Of a stretch of DNA of 64,000 nucleotides, positions 26,111 to 34,776 are shown one piece after another. The notes under the pieces were generated by a model, which worked only from the letters and a program-made list of their open reading frames with translations, did not search any database and had not been told where the DNA came from. The position numbers were made by a program, and so were the translations under genes. The first letter of the stretch is position 1. Every line of letters starts with the position of its first letter. The stretch is from NCBI RefSeq assembly GCF_021147775.1, contig NZ_JAGTPK010000006.1, forward strand, positions 170,379 through 234,378. The letters run 5' to 3'. This DNA is from Pseudomonas californiensis. Its GTDB lineage: Bacteria; Pseudomonadota; Gammaproteobacteria; Pseudomonadales; Pseudomonadaceae.

Positions 26111-28363
26111 TCAGGCACGGGCCATGATTTTCCAGGCACGGTGAATCTTGCTGTTGCGGGCGAAATCCTGATCGATAGTCTGCGCCGTGATTTCCTCGAC
26201 GGCATAGCGCTGACCCAGATTTTCGTCCAGCACGAACTTGCGGAAGTTGTTGGAGAAATACAACACACCACCTGGCGCCAATCGGGCCATGGCCAGGTCG
26301 ATCAGCTCGACCTGATCGCGTTGCACATCAAAAATGCCTTCCATGCGCTTGGAGTTGGAGAACGTCGGCGGGTCGATGAAGATCAGGTCGTACTCTTCCC
26401 GACAGGCTTGCAGCCAGGCCATCACATCACCCTGCTCCAGACGGTTCTTGTCAGAAAAACCGTTGAGCGACAGGTTGCGGCGCGCCCAGTCCAGATACGT
26501 ACGCGAGAGATCGACGCTGGTGGTGCTGCGCGCACCACCCTTGGCGGCGTGGACGCTGGCCGTGGCGGTGTAGGCAAACAGATTGAGAAAGCGTTTGCCG
26601 GCTGCCTCGCGCTGGATACGCATGCGCATCGCGCGGTGATCGAGAAACAGACCGGTGTCCAGATAATCCGTCAGGTTCACCAGCAGCTTGACGCCACCTT
26701 CGCTGACTTCCAGGAACTGGCCCTGTGTGCTCTGACGCTCGTACTGTTTGGTACCGCTCTGACGCTCGCGGCGCTTGATCACCACTCGGCTCTTGTCGAT
26801 GTTGAGCGCTTGCGGGATGGCAGCCAGCGCGTCGAACAGCCGGGCTGATGCCTTTTCAGGGTCGATGGACTTGGGCGCGGCGTACTCCTGCACATGGACC
26901 CAGTCGTGATAGAGGTCAATGGCCAGCGAATACTCGGGCATATCGGCATCGTAGACACGGTAGCAATCGATGCCCTCACGGCGAACCCACTTGCCCATCA
27001 GCTTGAGGTTCTTTTGCAGGCGATTGGCAAACATCTGCCCGCCTTCGCTGAGGCGCGCCTGCTCCACTACTACCGGCGCAGGCTTGATCGGGTTACCGTT
27101 CTTGTTGAGTTTGCGTTCTTCGACCTCTGCTTCAACCGGCGTTTCGCGCTCGATCTGACGCTGCTCGGGGGTACGTCGCTCGCCGGTAACAAACTGGTCA
27201 GGCGTGACCTTGATCAGCAGCAGCTTGCACGGCAGCGCACCATTCCAGAAGGAATATTGCTTGTGGCTGCGGATGCCCATGCGCTTGCCCAGATCCGGTG
27301 CGCCGGTGAACACCGCCGCCTCCCAGTTCAGGCAGGCCTGACGCAGACGCTCGCCAAGGTTCTGATAGAGATACAGCAAGCTCGCCTCGTCACCCAGACG
27401 CTCGCCGTAGGGCGGGTTGCAGATGACCAGGCCCTTCTGGTTCTGATCGGGACGCGGTTCGAAGGTAGCGACTTCGCCCTGATACACCTTGATCCAGTCG
27501 CTGAGGCCGGCGCGCTCGATGTTGTTGCGACCCGGCTGGATAAGACGCGGATCAGCTTCATAGCCGCGGATCCACGACGGCGGCTTGGCAAGGCCTGCGG
27601 CAGCCCGCTCCAGCGCCTCGTCATGCAACTTGCGCCACAGCGCCGGGACGTGACCCAGCCATGCGGAAAAACCCCAGCGCTCGCGTTTGAGGTTGGGGGC
27701 GATATCGGCGGCGATCATGCCCGCCTCGACCAGAAACGTCCCCACACCACACATGGGGTCTGCCAGCGCGCCACCCTCGGCGGCGATGCGGGGCCAGCCG
27801 GCGCGGACCAGAATGGCGGCAGCGAGGTTTTCCTTCAAAGGCGCAGCGCCTTGCTGCAAGCGGTAACCGCGCTGGTGCAGGCTGTGACCGGACAGGTCCA
27901 GGGACAGGATCGCCTCACCACGGTCAAGACGCAGGTGTACGCGCAGGTCGGGGTTGATCTTGTCGACCGATGGACGCTCGCCGTCGGGCGTACGCAGTTT
28001 GCCGACGATCGCGTCCTTGACTTTCAATGCACCGAAGTGGGTGTTGTCGATGCCCGAACCGTGACCACTGAATTCCACGGCAATGGTGCCGTCCGACTCG
28101 AGATGGTCATGCCATTCGACGTCGAGAACACCGTGGTACAGGTCTTCGGCGTCCTTCATCGGGAAGCGCTTGAGCACCAGCAGCACGCGGTTGGCCAAGC
28201 GGGACCACAGACAAAGCCGGTAAGCCGTCTCCATGTCGGCCGAGCCACGTATGGCAGAAGTGTGCTCGCGGGTCTCTTCAAGACCCAGCGCGGTGGCTTC
28301 CTCAGCGAGCAGCCCTTCGAGACCTTTGGGGCAAGTGAGGAAAAGTTCGTAGCGATCCGACAT
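26111..28363 (-). CDS. rlmKL: Bifunctional 23S rRNA methyltransferase RlmK/RlmL
   Basis: A 750-residue fusion enzyme methylating G2445 (N2) and G2069 (N7) of 23S rRNA in the family. The N-terminal half has a THUMP domain and the RlmL methyltransferase with MCGVGTFLVEAGMIAADIAP and the catalytic NPPYGERLG. The C-terminal half is RlmK, with LNLFAYTATASVHAAKGGA and IDPPTFSNSKRM. ATG 28363 (MSDRYELFLTCPKGLEG) is the family start; the frame extends further upstream without similarity. Confidence 0.96.
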   Translation of the reverse strand: MSDRYELFLTCPKGLEGLLAEEATALGLEETREHTSAIRGSADMETAYRLCLWSRLANRVLLVLKRFPMKDAEDLYHGVLDVEWHDHLESDGTIAVEFSGHGSGIDNTHFGALKVKDAIVGKLRTPDGERPSVDKINPDLRVHLRLDRGEAILSLDLSGHSLHQRGYRLQQGAAPLKENLAAAILVRAGWPRIAAEGGALADPMCGVGTFLVEAGMIAADIAPNLKRERWGFSAWLGHVPALWRKLHDEALERAAAGLAKPPSWIRGYEADPRLIQPGRNNIERAGLSDWIKVYQGEVATFEPRPDQNQKGLVICNPPYGERLGDEASLLYLYQNLGERLRQACLNWEAAVFTGAPDLGKRMGIRSHKQYSFWNGALPCKLLLIKVTPDQFVTGERRTPEQRQIERETPVEAEVEERKLNKNGNPIKPAPVVVEQARLSEGGQMFANRLQKNLKLMGKWVRREGIDCYRVYDADMPEYSLAIDLYHDWVHVQEYAAPKSIDPEKASARLFDALAAIPQALNIDKSRVVIKRRERQSGTKQYERQSTQGQFLEVSEGGVKLLVNLTDYLDTGLFLDHRAMRMRIQREAAGKRFLNLFAYTATASVHAAKGGARSTTSVDLSRTYLDWARRNLSLNGFSDKNRLEQGDVMAWLQACREEYDLIFIDPPTFSNSKRMEGIFDVQRDQVELIDLAMARLAPGGVLYFSNNFRKFVLDENLGQRYAVEEITAQTIDQDFARNSKIHRAWKIMARA

Positions 28364-28910
28364 GTGTATTCCAGGGCCTGAGCCGTCAGCAGGCGGGCAA
28401 CGCATTGCCCAGCCAGATTTTAAACAAGCGCCTTTCTTGGAGAACGCCTGCATGGCACATGAAGTGTGCCGGTCCGCCGCATGCGCCAATTGGCATTACG
28501 GCAGTTATCAATAGCAGTAAAACGAATATTCAACCCGACGACGTCGGCAATAAAAAGTCACATCACGACCCTTCGTCGCTTTGCTTGCTGAATCAGTTTG
28601 CCACCTCATGCATTTGAGAACAGGTATCGATTCGCTCTCAAACCCTTGCGTCAAAAGGCCTGCCTCAAAAAACAATTTTGAAACGCAGAGCGCCTTATCA
28701 CCCTAAAGACCTGAATGTGACGCGCTTATGACAAAACGATCATTCACACCGCACTTCGCTTTGGTTAGAAATCACCTCAGGTCATCTCCGCAACGGTTAT
28801 GACAAAAAGGCCCGCGACGCCGGCAGCGGGTACCAACGGCAGAACTTTTCTGCCCGACCTCACCATGAGGTCTCAGGGATATAACAGTCAACAGACGAGG
28901 GCAATACCCT
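28364..28910. other. Divergent region rlmKL / rmf
   Basis: No protein or tRNA gene is seen in this gap of about 550 bases. An 11-base direct repeat, TTATGACAAAA, occurs at 28726 and 28797, 71 bases apart. Close to rmf there are short stems (GGCAGAACTTTTCTGCC near 28841; AGGGCAATACCCT over the ribosome site). Confidence 0.5.
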
Positions 28911-29126
28911 ATGAGAAGACTTAAGCGTGATCCGTTGGAAAGAGCATTTTTACGCGGATATCAGTACGGCGTTCATGGCAAATCCCGTGAGCTTTGCCCT
29001 TTTACTCTACCGTCAGTACGTCAGGCATGGATCAATGGCTGGCGAGAAGGACGCGGCGACAACTGGGACGGTATGACCGGCACTGCGGGAATCCACAGAC
29101 TCAACGAACTTCACGCGGTTGGATAA
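28911..29126 (+). CDS. rmf: Ribosome modulation factor
   Basis: A 71-residue basic protein that drives 70S ribosomes into inactive 100S dimers in stationary phase. The N-terminal RLKRDPLERAFLRGYQYG and the SVRQAWINGWREGRGDNWDG block are diagnostic. It is slightly longer than the E. coli protein because of its C-terminal tail. The ribosome site GAGGG lies inside a small stem (28898-28910) directly before the start codon. It is monocistronic, with a long upstream region, as expected for a highly regulated gene. Confidence 0.95.
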   Translation: MRRLKRDPLERAFLRGYQYGVHGKSRELCPFTLPSVRQAWINGWREGRGDNWDGMTGTAGIHRLNELHAVG

Positions 29127-29250
29127 AACGCCTTTGGAGACTCAAGGCCCCAACCAGTCCATCACACTTTTTTGACTGATTAAGACTGACTTTGATCAAT
29201 GCTGCACCCATACACCACGCACGCCCGACCCGGGCGGCGGGCTTCGGCCC

Positions 29251-29275
29251 AGGGGCTCTTCATGAGCCCCTTTTT
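29251..29275 (+). terminator. Terminator between rmf and pyrD
   Basis: An 8-bp GC-rich stem, AGGGGCTC with GAGCCCCT, loop TTCAT, then TTTT. It is 125 bases after rmf, with the T-tract on the rmf strand. Confidence 0.8.
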
Positions 29276-29320
29276 GTGCCAGATTTTCAGGTATTTTTCG
29301 CCCAGTACGCTTTGCCAGGA

Positions 29321-30352
29321 TCAGCCGTGGCTGCGTGGCATTGCTGCGATTGCATCCACCGACTCGCGAATCAGCGCAGGGCCCTTATAGATGAAACCCG
29401 AGTAGATCTGCACCAGACTCGCACCTGCCGCGATCTTTTCAGCCGCATGCCGCCCTTCGGTGATACCACCTGCTGCGATGACCGGCATGCGACCGGCCAG
29501 TTCAGTGGCCAGCACCTTGACCGTGTGCGTACTTTTTTCACGCACCGGCGCACCTGACAACCCACCCGCCTCATCGGCGTGCGGCAACCCTTCGACGCCT
29601 TCACGGCTGAGGGTCGTATTGGTAGCGATTACCGCATCCATACCCGACTCGATCAGCGCAGCCGCTACCAGCACGGTTTCTTCATCGGTCATGTCTGGTG
29701 CGATCTTGATCGCCAGCGGCACACGCCTGCCGTGCATTTGGGTGAGTTCACGCTGGCGCAGGCTCAGTGCCTCAAGCAATTGTTTGAGCGAATCACCGAA
29801 CTGCAGGCTGCGCAGCCCCGGCGTGTTGGGCGAGCTGACATTGACTGTAACGTAGCTCGCATGGGCATAAACCTTGTCCAGACAGATCAGGTAATCGTCC
29901 ACTGCCCGTTCGACCGGCGTATCAAAGTTCTTGCCGATGTTGATGCCCAGAATGCCGGTGTATTTCGCCGCCTGAACCCGCGTGACCAGGTTGTCGACGC
30001 CCAGATTGTTGAAACCCATCCGGTTGATAATGGCTTCGGCGTGGGGCAGACGAAAGATCCGCGGTTTGGGGTTGCCCGGCTGCGGACGCGGCGTGACGGT
30101 GCCGATCTCGACAAAACCGAAGCCAAGTTGCGCAAAACCATCAATGGCCGCACCATTCTTGTCCAGACCGGCCGCCAGACCGACCGGGTTCGGGAACTCA
30201 AGCCCCATGACCGACACCGGCAACTTCGCAGGCGCCTTGCTCAGCAAGCCATTGAGGCCCAGCCTTCCTCCCGCGCCGATCAGGTCGAGCGACAGGTCAT
30301 GAGAGGTTTCAGGGGAGAGTTTGAACAGTAACTGGCGGGCCAGGTTATACAT
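29321..30352 (-). CDS. pyrD: Dihydroorotate dehydrogenase (quinone), class 2
   Basis: A 343-residue FMN enzyme of the inner membrane face that oxidises dihydroorotate to orotate in pyrimidine synthesis, passing electrons to quinone. The class 2 N-terminal helical region ([15 protein letters not shown]) is present. FMN and substrate blocks are [30 protein letters not shown] and [11 protein letters not shown], with the class 2 catalytic serine in the last. ATG 30352 gives the family N-terminus. It is divergent from nasS. Confidence 0.96.
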   Translation of the reverse strand: MYNLARQLLFKLSPETSHDLSLDLIGAGGRLGLNGLLSKAPAKLPVSVMGLEFPNPVGLAAGLDKNGAAIDGFAQLGFGFVEIGTVTPRPQPGNPKPRIFRLPHAEAIINRMGFNNLGVDNLVTRVQAAKYTGILGINIGKNFDTPVERAVDDYLICLDKVYAHASYVTVNVSSPNTPGLRSLQFGDSLKQLLEALSLRQRELTQMHGRRVPLAIKIAPDMTDEETVLVAAALIESGMDAVIATNTTLSREGVEGLPHADEAGGLSGAPVREKSTHTVKVLATELAGRMPVIAAGGITEGRHAAEKIAAGASLVQIYSGFIYKGPALIRESVDAIAAMPRSHG

Positions 30353-30456
30353 GGGCGGGATAGGCTCGTGAGAAGCTGAATTCAGGGCCAAGATTATAGA
30401 CGCGTGAGGGGCTCACAGGCGAGGCGCACGACAAACTTGTTGCCTCGGACGGGCAC

Positions 30457-30473
30457 TGGCATATGCCTTGCTT
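30457..30473 (+). promoter_or_regulatory. Sigma-54 promoter upstream of nasS
   Basis: TGGCATATGCCTTGCTT has GG and GC exactly ten bases apart and TTGCTT at -12. This is a good match to the sigma-54 consensus TGGCAC-N5-TTGC. It lies about 130 bases before the nasS start codon. Confidence 0.65.
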
Positions 30474-30601
30474 GAAACAGGTATTGGCACTCGCTCCAAC
30501 GACGGAGCGGTGCGTGGACAACGGCGTCGCTCCAGCTCTTGCTTTGGCAATGGGCCGGTCGACGCCTTTTTTCTGGATGTGGCTTTGATGAAGCAAGCGG
30601 T

Positions 30602-31813
30602 ATGAACGAACGAACAAGCAACGCCCTGGACTGGGTGGGCGGCAGCGATGCCCCGGAAATGAACAGCCTGGACGTCGGCTTCATGGCCCTGACGGACTGC
30701 GCCCCACTGGTCGTCGCAGCGACACAGGGGTTTGCCCAGCCTTACGGCCTGAGCCTGAACCTGAAGCGCCAGCCTTCGTGGGCCAGTTTGCGCGACAAGC
30801 TGGTCAGCGGTCAGTTGCAGGCGGCACACTGTCTGTACGGCCTTGTCTATGCGGTCGAGCTGGGCATCAGCGGCGGGCCTGCCACCGACATGGCCATTCT
30901 CATGGGGCTCAATCAGAACGGCCAATGCATCAACCTGTCCAGAGCATTACAGGAAAGTGGCGTGACCAGTCCTGAAGCGCTGGACAAACGGGCGCACCAA
31001 AGCGGAACAAAACTGACCTTCGCCCAGACTTTTCCCACAGGCAACCATGCCATGTGGCTCTATTACTGGCTCGCCAGCCAAGGCATTCACCCGCTCGACG
31101 ACGTGGACAGCGTGGTGGTACCGCCACCGCAGATGGTCGCTCACCTGCAGGCCGGACGAATCGACGGGTTCTGCGTCGGCGAGCCATGGGGCGCGAGTGC
31201 CGTCAATCAGCAACTGGGCTTCACCATGGCCACTAGCCAGGCGATATGGCCTGACCATCCGGGCAAGGTCCTGGGGTGTACCCGCGAATTCGTCGAGCAG
31301 AACCCCAATACCGCACGCGCGCTGGTCATGGCCGTACTGGAGGCGAGTCGCTTCATTGAGCAGAGCGATCAAAATCGTCGCAGCACCGCACAATTGCTCA
31401 GCGGCGCGGACTACCTGAACGCACCGCTGGATTGCATCGAACCACGTCTGCTCGGGCAGTACAGCGATGGCCTGGGCAACCACTGGCAAGACCCGCACGC
31501 GGTCAAGTTCCACGATGACGGCAACGTCAATTACCCCTGGCTCTCGGATGGCATGTGGTTCATGACCCAGTTCCGGCGCTGGGGCCTGTTGCGCGAAGAC
31601 CCGAATTACCTGGCTGTTGCCCAGCAGGTTCAACAACTGGACCTCTATCGCCAGGCCGCCAACGCGCTGGGGATCGAAACGCCCGCAGCCACCCTGCGCA
31701 GCAGCCAGTTGATTGACGGCAAGGTCTGGGACGGCAGTGACCCGGCGGCGTATGCGCGCAGCTTCAAGATCAATGCGATGGCCGATCATGTGCCTCGCGC
31801 TGCCCGTCGTTGA
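30602..31813 (+). CDS. nasS: Cytoplasmic nitrate/nitrite sensor NasS
   Basis: A 403-residue protein of the NrtA/CmpA solute-binding family (LDVGFMALTDCAPLVVAATQGFAQ; later NHAMWLYYWLASQGI and IDGFCVGEPWGA). It has no signal peptide, Tat motif or lipobox, and no ABC permease or ATPase follows. A soluble NrtA homologue directly before an ANTAR regulator is the NasS arrangement. NasS holds NasT inactive until nitrate or nitrite binds. ATG 30602 is chosen as the start of similarity. A sigma-54 promoter upstream suggests NtrC nitrogen control. Confidence 0.9.
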   Translation: MNERTSNALDWVGGSDAPEMNSLDVGFMALTDCAPLVVAATQGFAQPYGLSLNLKRQPSWASLRDKLVSGQLQAAHCLYGLVYAVELGISGGPATDMAILMGLNQNGQCINLSRALQESGVTSPEALDKRAHQSGTKLTFAQTFPTGNHAMWLYYWLASQGIHPLDDVDSVVVPPPQMVAHLQAGRIDGFCVGEPWGASAVNQQLGFTMATSQAIWPDHPGKVLGCTREFVEQNPNTARALVMAVLEASRFIEQSDQNRRSTAQLLSGADYLNAPLDCIEPRLLGQYSDGLGNHWQDPHAVKFHDDGNVNYPWLSDGMWFMTQFRRWGLLREDPNYLAVAQQVQQLDLYRQAANALGIETPAATLRSSQLIDGKVWDGSDPAAYARSFKINAMADHVPRAARR

Positions 31814-31827
31814 AGGAGGACGTCACC

Positions 31828-32394
31828 ATGCTGCGTATCCTGCTTATCAATGACACCCCGAAAAAGGTCGGTCGTCTCAAATCCGCGCTGGTCGAAGCCG
31901 GATTCGAGGTCATCGACGAGTCCGGGCTTATCATCGACCTGCCCGCCCGCGTCGACGCCGTGCGCCCTGACGTGATTCTGATCGATACTGAATCGCCAGG
32001 ACGAGACGTGATGGAGCAAGTGGTATTGGTCAGTCGCGACCAGCCACGGCCCATCGTGATGTTCACCGACGAACATGATCAGGAGGTAATGCGCCAGGCC
32101 ATCAAGTCCGGGGTCAGTGCTTACATTGTCGAAGGTATTCAGGCGCAACGCCTGCAACCGATCCTCGACGTGGCCATGGCCCGTTTCGAGAGCGACCAAG
32201 CCCTGCGCGCCCAATTTGACCAGCAACTCGCCGAGCGCAAGCGTATTGAACTGGCCAAGGGCCTGCTGATGAAAATGAAGGATTGCAACGAGGAGGAGGC
32301 TTACACGCTGATGCGTCGCCAGGCAATGAGCCGGCAACAGAAACTGATCCAGGTGGCGGAACAGATTATTGCCATGAGCGAGTTACTGGGTTGA
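31828..32394 (+). CDS. nasT: ANTAR-domain transcription antiterminator NasT
   Basis: A 188-residue regulator with an N-terminal pseudo-receiver (LLINDTPKKVGRL; DVILIDTESPGRDV) and a C-terminal ANTAR RNA-binding domain, about residues 125-185 (RKRIELAKGLLMKMKDCNEE, then AYTLMRRQAM). In the family, free NasT binds paired hexaloop hairpins in leader RNA and prevents terminator formation. AAGGAGG lies seven bases before ATG 31828. Two matching leaders occur in this window, before the nitrate transporter and before the reductase genes. Confidence 0.94.
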   Translation: MLRILLINDTPKKVGRLKSALVEAGFEVIDESGLIIDLPARVDAVRPDVILIDTESPGRDVMEQVVLVSRDQPRPIVMFTDEHDQEVMRQAIKSGVSAYIVEGIQAQRLQPILDVAMARFESDQALRAQFDQQLAERKRIELAKGLLMKMKDCNEEEAYTLMRRQAMSRQQKLIQVAEQIIAMSELLG

Positions 32395-32399
32395 GCATG

Positions 32400-32433
32400 G
32401 GGTGCTGCGAATTTTCGCAGCACCCTGTTCTTT
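32400..32433 (+). terminator. Terminator after nasT
   Basis: A 12-bp perfect stem, GGGTGCTGCGAA with TTCGCAGCACCC, loop TT, followed by TGTTCTTT, six bases after the nasT stop codon. Confidence 0.85.
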
Positions 32434-32554
32434 CATGAATACATACGCCAAGTCAAAGTGGCCAGTTGCTTTCTGAATATCAAAGAGTTGTACCGGACCG
32501 TCACCCCAAGGCGCCCGGACTTAGCGGACACCTCAACTATAAATGACAGTTTGA

Positions 32555-33805
32555 TTACAGGTTTAGCGTAATATCGCGCATCGCCGGAATATAACCGTAA
32601 TCATAAGACTCTTGAACAAACGAACGATCCCCTTTCAATAGAATGCGAACAGTAGGCGCTTCAGTGCCACCGATACGATAATCCTCATCATGGGTCGGCA
32701 CACTGTCGATAAAGGACGTCACCAAACCGTTGGGCATCACGCAGTGCGAATACGTTTGAAACGGTTGCTCAGGTGGATTACCCAATACCAGGCCAGATGC
32801 ATTCATCGCACGATAAGGCCCGAACAGACTTTCACTGACAAAACCATATACGCCGTCAGGCCCGCTCAAGCCATCGGCATACGTAAACTTGTGGCTGATG
32901 GTAAACAGGTAATAGTTGTTGTCCTGAAACACATAGTGCGGACGCTCTGTCTGATCATTCACGCCCACGGCAGTCACTAATGGCGGGAGGATCTGCCATT
33001 CATCTCCACTGAGGTCCTTGGCAACGGCCAGGCCGATACAGCCCACCTGGAACCTCGCGCCGCCCACGTCTTCGTAACCCGGTGGCACAGGGCCCAGTTC
33101 ATCGGGGCCTACTTTATGCGAGCCGCGCTCGCCTGCCACATTGCCCTCAAACACCATGTACAGCTTGCCGTCATGGGGGTCAATGAAAGGACTGGGATCG
33201 CGGAAATTCCAGGTCGAATTCTGCGCCTCCGTCTGATAGTACGTGCCATCTGCCTCGAACAGCGTCCTGACCTGGGTAAAGTCGCGCAACTCGACCCCCG
33301 TGCCGGATGTCACGATGCGGCCGCGCACCTTGGCAATCGTCGCGCCAGGCGTCACGCAGGTGTAATACAGGTCGATGTCACCCTTGTCGTTGAGCAGAAT
33401 CGGGGTTCCTGCCCATTCGCGGGTAGTGGGCGACACGCCCTCGGCCATCACTCGGCCGCCGAAGATCCAGTCCTTGCCGGTTCTGGAGTACCAGTAGCAC
33501 ATCCGGGCGCGGCCATGACGGTCCTCCCAGTCACGCTTGATATCGTATCGACCATTGGCGCCAAGGTACTGAGGATCTTCAGGGTGACGATCAGCGGTCA
33601 AGGTCAGAATCACGGACCATCCGTTGACGGAAACCACGGTGCCATCCAGCTCTCGCAAAGGCATGGTGTCCCAGATAAAGACCGTGTCACTCATGACCGG
33701 GAAATCGGGGCTCACCATTGGCTGAGTGGTGGTAGGGTCTTTTTCATTGACCTTCAACGCGTCTGCGCGGGTCCAGCGGGTGGGCGTGTAATTTACGTTA
33801 TTCAT
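32555..33805 (-). CDS. lscA: Levansucrase (GH68), LscA-like
   Basis: A 416-residue glycoside hydrolase family 68 enzyme that splits sucrose and builds beta-2,6-fructan (levan). The catalytic triad regions are visible: nucleophile Asp in [12 protein letters not shown], transition-state Asp in WNFRDPSPF, and acid/base Glu in QTERPHYVF. It has no signal peptide, as in secreted P. syringae levansucrases. It is shorter than the approx. 431-residue LscB/LscC, which favours LscA; LscA is described as silent in the soybean pathovar. It lies on the opposite strand between nasT and the nitrate transporter, with AT-rich flanks. Confidence 0.9.
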   Translation of the reverse strand: MNNVNYTPTRWTRADALKVNEKDPTTTQPMVSPDFPVMSDTVFIWDTMPLRELDGTVVSVNGWSVILTLTADRHPEDPQYLGANGRYDIKRDWEDRHGRARMCYWYSRTGKDWIFGGRVMAEGVSPTTREWAGTPILLNDKGDIDLYYTCVTPGATIAKVRGRIVTSGTGVELRDFTQVRTLFEADGTYYQTEAQNSTWNFRDPSPFIDPHDGKLYMVFEGNVAGERGSHKVGPDELGPVPPGYEDVGGARFQVGCIGLAVAKDLSGDEWQILPPLVTAVGVNDQTERPHYVFQDNNYYLFTISHKFTYADGLSGPDGVYGFVSESLFGPYRAMNASGLVLGNPPEQPFQTYSHCVMPNGLVTSFIDSVPTHDEDYRIGGTEAPTVRILLKGDRSFVQESYDYGYIPAMRDITLNL

Positions 33806-34534
33806 GATGTTGTCCTGTATTGGCGTTCTGTATCAGCAACGCGAAGAGGAAGACCATGCAGCATGTAAACTTGTAACGCTGAAGTCTGTATGAAGCAGTA
33901 TTCGTTCCGAACAATCAACAACGTGTCGAAAAAAGAAACAGCGTGGGAAGCACCTGACAAAGGCGTCCATTAGTTGACTCTGACAACAAAAGCCTATCTG
34001 CCGTCCTGCCAAAAGATGCCATCTCAACGATGGGCCGCAAGCATCACGGCGAAAACGATCCTGTCAGAGACTTAATTCAATGTAAATTAAATAATTGCTG
34101 CTTTTCAGCAAACCGCTGCACACACGGGTCGACCGTCTTTTTATTTACTTGTTTCAATTGAATGAGGAGGGTCATGCAAGCACATCAAAACAATATCATT
34201 ATACTGGCCAACCCTTCATTAAAGATGGCCAGTAGAACTGCATCTGCCGCACGACATAAAAACTTCCCACTGCGGTCATCAATAACATTTATTTAATCGA
34301 ACCCGTTCAGCAACTTGTTACACGACTGTATTCAGTGCACATCCGAGTGCCTGCCAGCGCGCAGCGAAAGCACAGGCTGGCGGGGCACGGCGCCCTTTTT
34401 TGCAGCGCCGCGGCACGGGCACGCTCGCTTCAAGGTCATCACACGCCCACGTCGACAAGGCGAAAGACTTTTCAACACGTCAAAAACCACGCCACCTCAA
34501 TAAGTATGTGGCCTGCAGCGGTGACGAACGCAAC
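33806..34534. other. AT-rich region between levansucrase gene and nas leader
   Basis: About 730 bases with a composition unlike the neighbours, especially 34050-34320. It should hold the levansucrase promoter. It also holds a possible small gene (34174-34296) and, at 34336-34350, TGCAC-ATCCGA-GTGCC, which resembles an NtrC half-site pair about 190 bases before the sigma-54 promoter. No phage-derived promoter element could be recognised. Confidence 0.5.
34174..34296 (+). CDS. Possible 40-residue small protein
   Basis: A 41-codon frame, MQAHQNNIIILANPSLKMAS and onwards to a TAA stop, begins four bases after a very strong ribosome site (GAGGAGG). The product would be basic, with no clear membrane helix or known motif. 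No homologue is recognised. It may equally be chance in AT-rich DNA. Confidence 0.25.
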   Translation: MQAHQNNIIILANPSLKMASRTASAARHKNFPLRSSITFI

Positions 34535-34550
34535 TGGCCCAGCTCTTGCT
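34535..34550 (+). promoter_or_regulatory. Sigma-54 promoter of the nitrate transporter operon
   Basis: TGGCCCAGCTCTTGCT has GG (34536-34537) and GC (34548-34549) ten bases apart with TTGCT at -12. The expected start of transcription is near 34561, four bases before the first hexaloop hairpin of the leader. Confidence 0.7.
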
Positions 34551-34564
34551 TTAGCTATCGCACC

Positions 34565-34649
34565 GGTAGCCAACGGCGGTTACCACCACTTACGACAAAG
34601 ACGTCGCTTATCTCTTTCGCTCGCTGCGGACAGAGAGGCGACGTTTTTT
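34565..34649 (+). promoter_or_regulatory. NasT-type antitermination leader 1 (before nitrate transporter)
   Basis: Hairpin P1: GGTAGCC-AACGGC-GGTTACC (34565-34584). Hairpin P2: CGAC-AAAGAC-GTCG (34593-34606). Both have six-base loops with A at 1 and G at 4, the ANTAR target rule. The Rho-independent terminator (34597-34649) has 5' arm AAAGACGTCGC pairing with GCGACGTTTTT, with an upper TCTCT/AGAGA stem. That arm includes the P2 loop and 3' arm, so P2 and the terminator exclude each other. A further stem, GGCCCC-GGCGAT-GGGGCC, lies at 34657-34674. Confidence 0.82.
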
Positions 34650-34776
34650 GCGTTTTGGCCCCGGCGATGGGGCCGGTGGAGTCGCCGACATCCGGAACAC
34701 TCCACCACAGCGTCTGGAATATCCCACGTCGCGGTCATGGCCCGACTGACTAACTAGCAGATGATGAGGTGTGCAA

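Noticed and set aside
30492..30515. TTGGCACTCGC near 30494 as a second sigma-54 promoter of nasS
   Set aside because: The -24 part fits, but there is no GC ten bases later.
34383..34410. Another sigma-54 site or terminator at GGGGCACGGCGCCCTTTTTT
   Set aside because: The GG to GC spacing is 16, not 10, and the only stem (GGGC/GCCC) is four base pairs.
34657..34674. Third ANTAR hairpin in leader 1 (GGCCCC-GGCGAT-GGGGCC)
   Set aside because: The loop has six bases but starts with G, breaking the A1 rule, and it lies after the terminator.
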